Position numbers and translations under genes: made by a program. A stretch of 64,000 nucleotides of DNA from Veillonella sp. CHU740. GTDB taxonomy: Bacteria > Bacillota > Negativicutes > Veillonellales > Veillonellaceae. Positions 59,134-64,000 of this stretch are shown in pieces (positions within the stretch are counted from its first letter, which is position 1; each line of letters starts with the position of its first letter). The notes beneath the pieces are model-generated. The model made no database searches, was not told the DNA's origin, and saw only the letters and a list, made by a program, of their open reading frames with translations. The DNA lies in assembly GCF_003992055.1 (NCBI RefSeq), contig NZ_RQVD01000004.1:111898-175897 (forward strand). The letters are read 5' to 3'.

Positions 59134-60657
59134 ATGAATGTGTCCTATAATTTTCGAGAAGAATTATGTATTGATCATACACCAGGTGCAGGAGCCATCG
59201 TTATTTTTGGTGCCTCTGGAGACCTGACAAAGCGTAAATTGTTGCCAGCTATTTTTTCACTGTTTAAGCGAGGCCTACTTTCACCAAAGGTAGCGGTAGT
59301 TGGCGTAGCTCGTACGGCGATGACCCATGAAGAATTTCGTCAAGAGGTACAGACATCCATTTTAGGTACGCAAGAACCAACAGCAGAAGAGGCCGCATTT
59401 ATTGAACGCTTTTCCTATGTAGCAGGACAATATACAGAAGCGTCTACCTATGTAGCATTGCGTGACGAGTTAGAGCGCGTCGCAGAGGCTCACTGTACAG
59501 GTGGTAATGCATTATTTTATCTAGCTATGCCACCAGAATTATTTGAACCTATTGTACGTGAATTGCATGGGGCTCAATTGTTAGAAGAAGTTGGATCTTG
59601 GTCTAGGGTTATTATTGAAAAACCATTTGGTCATGATTTAGAAAGTGCTATTGCCTTAGATGCGGCATTGAAACAATATATTACAGAAGAACAGACATAT
59701 CGTATCGACCATTATTTGGGAAAAGAAACGGTACAAAATATTTTGATGCTTCGTTTCGCAAATGCTATTTTTGAACCGCTTTGGAATCGTAAATATATTG
59801 AGCGTGTAGAAATTACAGTAGCAGAAGAGTTGGGCGTTGAAAAACGTGCAGGCTACTACGATGGAGCAGGGGCTCTTAGAGATATGGTACAAAACCATAT
59901 GATTCAAGTATTATCTTTGATTGCGATGGAGCCACCAGCAAGCTTTAATGCCGATGACTATCGTGATGAAATTGCAAAACTAATTTCTTCCATTCGTGGA
60001 TTGCATCGCCAAAACTTAAGTGATATTTCAGTACGCGGTCAATATGTAGAATCTACCACAGAAGATCGCCCAGCAGTGGAGTATAGAAAAGAAGAGAATG
60101 TACCGCCTACATCCATGACGGAAACGTATGTAGCGTTGAAGTTATTCATTGATAACTGGAGATGGCGCGATGTACCATTCTATCTTCGTACAGGAAAACG
60201 ATTGCCGAAAAAATCTAGTGAAATTGCTATCACTTTTAAACCAATTCCTCATTCTATTTTCAAACCGTTCCATGCGAAAGACTTTAACCAAAATGTATTG
60301 GTACTTCGCATGCAACCAAATGAAGGTATGGGGCTGTCTTTAGAGGTTAAATCTCCTGGGTCTAAATTGAGCGTAAATACGTTGGAGATGAATTTCTCTT
60401 ATAGCGACTCTATGGCATTATCTGATATTCCAGATGCCTATGAAAGACTGATTTTAGATGGTCTATTAGGAGACCAAACATTGTTTGTTCGTAATGATGC
60501 AGTAGAAAAATCTTGGCGCTTATTTAAACCGTTGCTAGAAGCATGGGCACGTAATGATGAAGAGACACCATTGTGCTTCTATCCAGCTTTCAGTGAAGGT
60601 CCAACAGAAGCGGAAGAATTATTAGAAGGAGGATCCTGGCGATGGCGAGAGATATAA
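59134..60657 (+). CDS. zwf: Glucose-6-phosphate 1-dehydrogenase
   Basis: 507 residues. The NADP-binding motif [20 protein letters not shown] and the substrate-binding [21 protein letters not shown] are both intact, with the conserved [11 protein letters not shown]. It oxidises glucose-6-phosphate to 6-phosphogluconolactone and supplies NADPH. It overlaps pgl by 16 nt, so the first two oxidative pentose phosphate steps are coupled. The 6-phosphogluconate dehydrogenase gene is not in the window. Confidence 0.96.
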   Translation: MNVSYNFREELCIDHTPGAGAIVIFGASGDLTKRKLLPAIFSLFKRGLLSPKVAVVGVARTAMTHEEFRQEVQTSILGTQEPTAEEAAFIERFSYVAGQYTEASTYVALRDELERVAEAHCTGGNALFYLAMPPELFEPIVRELHGAQLLEEVGSWSRVIIEKPFGHDLESAIALDAALKQYITEEQTYRIDHYLGKETVQNILMLRFANAIFEPLWNRKYIERVEITVAEELGVEKRAGYYDGAGALRDMVQNHMIQVLSLIAMEPPASFNADDYRDEIAKLISSIRGLHRQNLSDISVRGQYVESTTEDRPAVEYRKEENVPPTSMTETYVALKLFIDNWRWRDVPFYLRTGKRLPKKSSEIAITFKPIPHSIFKPFHAKDFNQNVLVLRMQPNEGMGLSLEVKSPGSKLSVNTLEMNFSYSDSMALSDIPDAYERLILDGLLGDQTLFVRNDAVEKSWRLFKPLLEAWARNDEETPLCFYPAFSEGPTEAEELLEGGSWRWREI

Positions 60658-61394
60658 TTCACTCATTTTCTACAGGAGATGATGTAGCAAAGGCAGTAGC
60701 TGATAGATTTATAACGTATACCAATGCATGTATTGCTGAAACGGGCTCCTGTGTAGTGGCTGTATCAGGTGGTACGACGCCGAATGCTTTATTTTCTTTA
60801 TTGGATACAGATGCATATACAAATCATATTGATTGGGAGCATATTTTTTTCTTATGGGTAGATGAGAGATTTGTGCCGCAATCGAATCCAGATAATAATT
60901 TTGGACGAGCGAAAGATAGACTGTTTGGTAATATTATGGGCGCTGCTCATTACTATCCAGTACCAACGAATAATGGCACTGTAGAAGAAGCAGCCGATAA
61001 ATATGAGCAAGAAGTCAAAATGGTATTAAAGCGAACGGAAAAAGAAACGATTGATTTAGTTCTATTGGGCCTCGGTGATGATGGTCATACAGCGTCTTTA
61101 TTCCCTAAATCAGATGCTCTTTATGAACGGGATCGTCTGGTAGTAGCGGTAAAAGACGGAAAAGTCTGGGACCGTGTGACATTGACATTCCCGGTACTAG
61201 AAACGGCAAAATCTGTGTGGTTTACTGTGGTAGGACCTTCTAAAGAAGCAGCACTAGCAAGAGTTCTTCGTCAACGTGCAGAATATGAGGAGTACTCTTG
61301 GGAAGATCGTGTAGATCATTGTTTGCCAGGGGCAGTATTAACGCATGATCCAGTAGAATGGTACGTAGATGAATCGGCGTATTCTAAACAATAA
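60642..61394 (+). CDS. pgl: 6-phosphogluconolactonase
   Basis: 250 residues. [43 protein letters not shown] and [21 protein letters not shown] are the SOL/DevB-family motifs. It hydrolyses 6-phosphogluconolactone, directly after zwf. GGAGG stands 9 nt before the ATG, inside the zwf end. Confidence 0.93.
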   Translation: MARDIIHSFSTGDDVAKAVADRFITYTNACIAETGSCVVAVSGGTTPNALFSLLDTDAYTNHIDWEHIFFLWVDERFVPQSNPDNNFGRAKDRLFGNIMGAAHYYPVPTNNGTVEEAADKYEQEVKMVLKRTEKETIDLVLLGLGDDGHTASLFPKSDALYERDRLVVAVKDGKVWDRVTLTFPVLETAKSVWFTVVGPSKEAALARVLRQRAEYEEYSWEDRVDHCLPGAVLTHDPVEWYVDESAYSKQ

Positions 61395-61417
61395 TTTTTG
61401 GATATGAGGTGATAAAT

Positions 61418-61642
61418 ATGTTTAATATGGGAATGCCAGAGTTAATTTTAATCTTAATCATAGCATTAGTTATCTTTGGACCGAAAAAATTACCTGAAAT
61501 TGGCAAAGCCATTGGTAAAGGTATCAGTGAATTTAAAGGCGCTGTGAGTGGCGAAAAAAAAGAAGTGAAAGAAGAAGCAGTGAAAACTGAAACAATCGAT
61601 GTAGAAGCGGGAGCTAAAAATAATCATAAACAAAATAATTAG
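61418..61642 (+). CDS. tatA: Twin-arginine translocase subunit TatA
   Basis: 74 residues from ATG 61418, 4 nt after GAGGTGAT; the GTG at 61409 overlaps that site. A short hydrophobic segment ([16 protein letters not shown]) with [21 protein letters not shown], the hinge and amphipathic helix of TatA/E, is followed by a Lys/Glu-rich tail. Forms the Tat pore with TatC, which must be encoded elsewhere. Confidence 0.92.
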   Translation: MFNMGMPELILILIIALVIFGPKKLPEIGKAIGKGISEFKGAVSGEKKEVKEEAVKTETIDVEAGAKNNHKQNN

Positions 61643-61650
61643 GAGGAACT

Positions 61651-61956
61651 ATGTGTAAAGATTGTGGCTGTGGAAGTACAGGTAATGTAACAACAAAATT
61701 ATTTCATGTACCAGGTATGATGTGTGTGAATTGTGAAAATACTGTAAATGGTGCCGTTCGTGGTTTACCAGGTGTTTTGGAATCTACAGTAGATTTGAAA
61801 ACAAAAGAAGTACGCATTCGCTTTGACCATACCAAAATTGATGAAGCTGCCATTCGTGCGGCCATTGATGCGACTGGTTTTGATGTAGAAGGCGTAAAAG
61901 ATTATGTACATGAGCATGGTGGTATTTTAGGGGCTATCAAAAAGATATTCAAATGA
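61651..61956 (+). CDS. Heavy-metal-associated (HMA) domain protein, CopZ-like with Cys-rich N-terminus
   Basis: 101 residues. The HMA motif MxCxxC occurs as GMMCVNCENTV (about residues 23-33), with a βαββαβ pattern and GFDVE at the end of the domain. An extra cysteine cluster CKDCGCGS precedes it at the N-terminus. It probably carries Cu(I) or Zn(II). It is coupled to the cupin gene (ATGA overlap) and follows tatA after 8 nt. Confidence 0.82.
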   Translation: MCKDCGCGSTGNVTTKLFHVPGMMCVNCENTVNGAVRGLPGVLESTVDLKTKEVRIRFDHTKIDEAAIRAAIDATGFDVEGVKDYVHEHGGILGAIKKIFK

Positions 61957-62396
61957 TACGTAAATTTAATCGAGAAGGATATACATGGGATGGCGTGGAT
62001 ACATTAGTATACAAGCAAGATAATAGCCCTTTTAAAGATGTGACTCGACAAGTCCTCTTCGATGGAGCTTGGGATATTCCGTGCCAATTTCGCTATTTTG
62101 AAGTGAAGCCTGGCGGGTATTCCACTATGGAACGCCATGAGCATACGCATATGGTGATGATCTTCCGTGGAAAAGGGCAATGTTTACTAGGCGATACCGT
62201 GGAAGACGTACAAGAGGGGGATATGATTGAAATCCCTAAGCTGATGGCCCATCAGTTCCGCGCCAATCAAGGTGACCACTTAGGATTTTTGTGCTTAGTC
62301 AATGTAGATCGAGATAAGGTGCAAGTGATTACACAGGAAGAACAAGCAATAATGAAACAAAATCCTACTATCAAAGCTTTTTTGGAAAGCGAATGA
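61953..62396 (+). CDS. Cupin-domain protein
   Basis: 147 residues, one cupin domain. The metal-binding motif GGYSTMERHEHTHMVMIFRGKGQCLLGD holds E, H and H ligands, and the second motif is GDMIEIPKLMAHQFRA. The substrate is unknown. Coupling with the HMA protein suggests a metal-linked role. Confidence 0.8.
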   Translation: MIRKFNREGYTWDGVDTLVYKQDNSPFKDVTRQVLFDGAWDIPCQFRYFEVKPGGYSTMERHEHTHMVMIFRGKGQCLLGDTVEDVQEGDMIEIPKLMAHQFRANQGDHLGFLCLVNVDRDKVQVITQEEQAIMKQNPTIKAFLESE

Positions 62397-62446
62397 TAGG
62401 TGTATCTAAGAACTGTATACATTAAAACATAAAGACATATAACGAG

Positions 62447-62514
62447 AAACATAAGCGATGCAACGATTAGTATCATATGGATACAATACAGTAGAGTCGC
62501 TTATGTTTTTTGTT
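62447..62514 (+). terminator. Intrinsic terminator after the cupin gene
   Basis: AAACATAAGCGA (62447-62458) pairs with TCGCTTATGTTT (62497-62508), with an inner GTATC/GATAC stem, followed by Ts. The 309-nt gap 62397-62705 holds this terminator and the next promoter, and no ORF. Confidence 0.8.
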
Positions 62515-62659
62515 GTCAGACATGAAAGTAATACAGTATAATCCAATTGTTTGTATAGTACCATACATAGGAAACGTATATATTCTTATAGTTGTGGTAT
62601 ATAAGAGGACAAACATATTATAAATTTAAGATAAATGACTTTTATTAGAGCGAAAGATT

Positions 62660-62668
62660 TGCTATAAT
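62660..62668 (+). promoter_or_regulatory. Extended -10 promoter of the BASS transporter gene
   Basis: TG-C-TATAAT (TATAAT at 62663-62668), with only a weak -35. Confidence 0.6.
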
Positions 62669-62705
62669 TGTAAAGTTCTCATTTTTTTTAGAAAGTAGGT
62701 TACAT

Positions 62706-63650
62706 ATGAGTTTTATTCGTACTGTCAATCGCCTATTTAATGATTACCTAGCATGGATTGTGTTAGCTATGGCAGTTATCGCATTCCTAATGCCAGAAGT
62801 ATTCATGGGGGCAGCGAAACAAACGGTTCCTTTGTTACAGTTGGTTATGTTCAGCATGGGCTTAACATTAACAGGGAAAGTATTTTTAGATGTCTTTAAA
62901 CAACCGTGGCAAGTCATTTTGGTATCCTTGATTCAATTCTTGTGGATGCCACTGGCAGGTTGGCTAGTAGGAATCGTATTTGGATTCTCACCAGAAATCG
63001 CCTTAGGATTTATCTTGTTAGGAGCTGCCCCAGGCGGTACTGCATCTAATGTAATGACATTCTTGGCAAATGGTAATGTGCCGTTGTCCGTGTCTGCTAC
63101 AACAGTATCCACCTTATTAGCGCCAGTGTTAACGCCGATTTTCATCGTGTTATACGCAGGGCAAACTGTAGATATTACATTCTGGCCAATGTTCATGTCT
63201 ATCGTGAATATTATTGCTGTGCCAATTGCATTGGGCATTATTGTAAACTATTTCATCGGTTCTCGCATTGAACCTGTGAAAGAAATATTGCCAACCGTAG
63301 GTGCCGTAGCTGTATTGGTTATCCTAGCTGGCGTCACTGCCATTAGCCGTAATGATATCTTAGCTAATGGTGTGATGATTTTCTTAGCATGCTTGGTGCA
63401 AAACGTGAGTGGTTATGTAGTGACATATTTCATTTGTCGTCTGTTTGGTTCTACCGTACCAGATCGTCGTGCTATGCAAATCGAAGTGGCGATGCAAAAC
63501 TCTGCCTTGGCAGCTAGCTTGGCATTGAAACACTTTGCCCCTACACCACAAGCAGCCGTAGCAGGCGCCGTGTTCTCCATTATCCACAACTTTACAGGAT
63601 CTATCTTTGCGGGCATTTGTCGTCGCAATGATTCTAAAAGTACACACTAA
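62706..63650 (+). CDS. Bile acid:sodium symporter family protein
   Basis: 314 residues, nine to ten membrane segments. FSMGLTLTGKVFLDVFKQPWQVI, GFILLGAAPGGTASNVMTFLANGNVPLSVSATTVSTLLAPVLTP and EVAMQNSALAASLALKHF are BASS-family signatures lining the Na+ sites. Bacterial members carry pantoate, pyruvate-like acids or unknown anions; the substrate is open. AGAAAGTAGG precedes the ATG. Confidence 0.9.
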   Translation: MSFIRTVNRLFNDYLAWIVLAMAVIAFLMPEVFMGAAKQTVPLLQLVMFSMGLTLTGKVFLDVFKQPWQVILVSLIQFLWMPLAGWLVGIVFGFSPEIALGFILLGAAPGGTASNVMTFLANGNVPLSVSATTVSTLLAPVLTPIFIVLYAGQTVDITFWPMFMSIVNIIAVPIALGIIVNYFIGSRIEPVKEILPTVGAVAVLVILAGVTAISRNDILANGVMIFLACLVQNVSGYVVTYFICRLFGSTVPDRRAMQIEVAMQNSALAASLALKHFAPTPQAAVAGAVFSIIHNFTGSIFAGICRRNDSKSTH

Positions 63651-63840
63651 TCTGAAAGTTAGGGTACTTTGGGTACTAGTGCATTAGACAATTACATATC
63701 TATTAGAAACGTCATGTACTTTCATAGCTTGTTATAGGATGAAAGAATGTGGCGTTTTTACTTTACTAAGAAAGTGAATAAACAGATATGGCAGTATTGA
63801 GAGAAAATGTATTCTGTTGAAGCCGTGTTTGAAGAAATAG

Positions 63841-63902
63841 AAAAAGCGACAGACTGATTTACATATTGTATTTCGGGGATCTGTCGCTTTTTATTGTAAA
63901 TT
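63841..63902 (+). terminator. Hairpin terminator downstream of the BASS gene
   Basis: AAAAAGCGACAGA (63841-63853) pairs with TCTGTCGCTTTTT (63890-63902). It lies 190 nt after the stop. The 63651-63840 stretch holds no recognisable gene. Confidence 0.8.
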
Positions 63903-63925
63903 ATATAAATTTTGGCTCTATACTA

Positions 63926-63972
63926 AATGTTGGGGCTACTCATATAAGAGTAGTCGCCAACATTCTTTTTTT
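63926..63972 (+). terminator. Second hairpin terminator near the window end
   Basis: AATGTTGG plus CTACTC (63926-63941) pair with GAGTAG and CCAACATT (63948-63964), followed by seven Ts. It ends the region together with the previous hairpin. Confidence 0.8.
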
Positions 63973-64000
63973 GCAATAAAATAGACATATACAAACTCAA

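Noticed and set aside
1..64000. CRISPR array, rRNA operon, transposase or prophage
   Set aside because: No regularly spaced direct repeats with unique spacers, no rRNA sequence, and no transposase or phage structural gene could be found. The only arrays are the palindromes and the 89/90-nt units, which lack CRISPR spacing.

Overview
This window is AT-rich bacterial chromosome with Firmicutes gene orders: cinA-recA-recX-rny, dnaG-rpoD, rpmG-secE-nusG-rplKAJL with an L10 leader, and cdaA-cdaR-glmM. Together with anaerobic metabolism (FeFe-hydrogenase maturase HydE, formate-THF ligase, selenium-type molybdenum hydroxylase genes, no sugar uptake genes), this suggests a Negativicutes bacterium, most likely Veillonella or a close relative. 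The phylum-level call is firm. The genus is inferred from gene content, not from an alignment.

Layout. 1-10.9 kb: end of a YgiQ-type radical SAM gene, a solute-binding protein, rimO, cinA, recA, recX, rny, dnaG and rpoD, all on +. 11-16 kb: an orphan amino-acid binding lipoprotein, then ldh, an MFS exporter and queG on -, separated by repeat-filled gaps. 16-22.8 kb: a molybdenum hydroxylase operon (FAD, 2Fe-2S and Mo subunits, yqeC, mocA, yqeB and a split xdhC). 22.9-28 kb: cdaA-cdaR, a flavoprotein, glmM and a small unknown. 28-34.9 kb is the most accessory part: a TSUP permease, a protein of six tandem HTH units, a site-2-protease homologue with no catalytic residues, a DUF4198 protein, composite palindromic repeats around a probable type I toxin-antitoxin locus, a class II Fic protein with a phased operator array, a methyltransferase and a truncated DnaA-like ATPase. 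35-48.5 kb: siroheme reductase, PepSY protein, crotonase, guaC, thiT, mobAB-moeA, a dicarboxylate symporter, fhs-fchA and a YuiF-type transporter. 48.4-52.5 kb: small HTH gene, tRNA-Lys and the secE-nusG-rplKAJL cluster. 52.6-64 kb: zinc-ribbon membrane protein, yaaA, hydE, carbonic anhydrase, tRNA-Ser, a DUF362 protein, ynfA, rpsD, zwf-pgl-tatA, a metal chaperone, a cupin and a bile-acid/sodium symporter family protein.

How the genes fit together. mobAB and moeA can supply molybdenum cofactor, and mocA and the xdhC pieces can mature it, for the hydroxylase. fhs and fchA form consecutive steps of one-carbon folate metabolism. cdaA, cdaR and glmM link c-di-AMP to cell-wall precursor supply. 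zwf and pgl provide NADPH.

Most noteworthy: (1) an unannotated 25-residue hydrophobic peptide gene with a sequestered ribosome-binding site and a convergent antisense RNA (32.08-32.37 kb); (2) a family of about 150-nt composite palindromes with a conserved core, six copies plus a decayed 89/90-nt tandem array; (3) the six-HTH protein; (4) the pseudo site-2 protease; (5) three direct operator repeats at 21-bp phasing before fic; (6) rny with an apparent AUU start behind a leader terminator.
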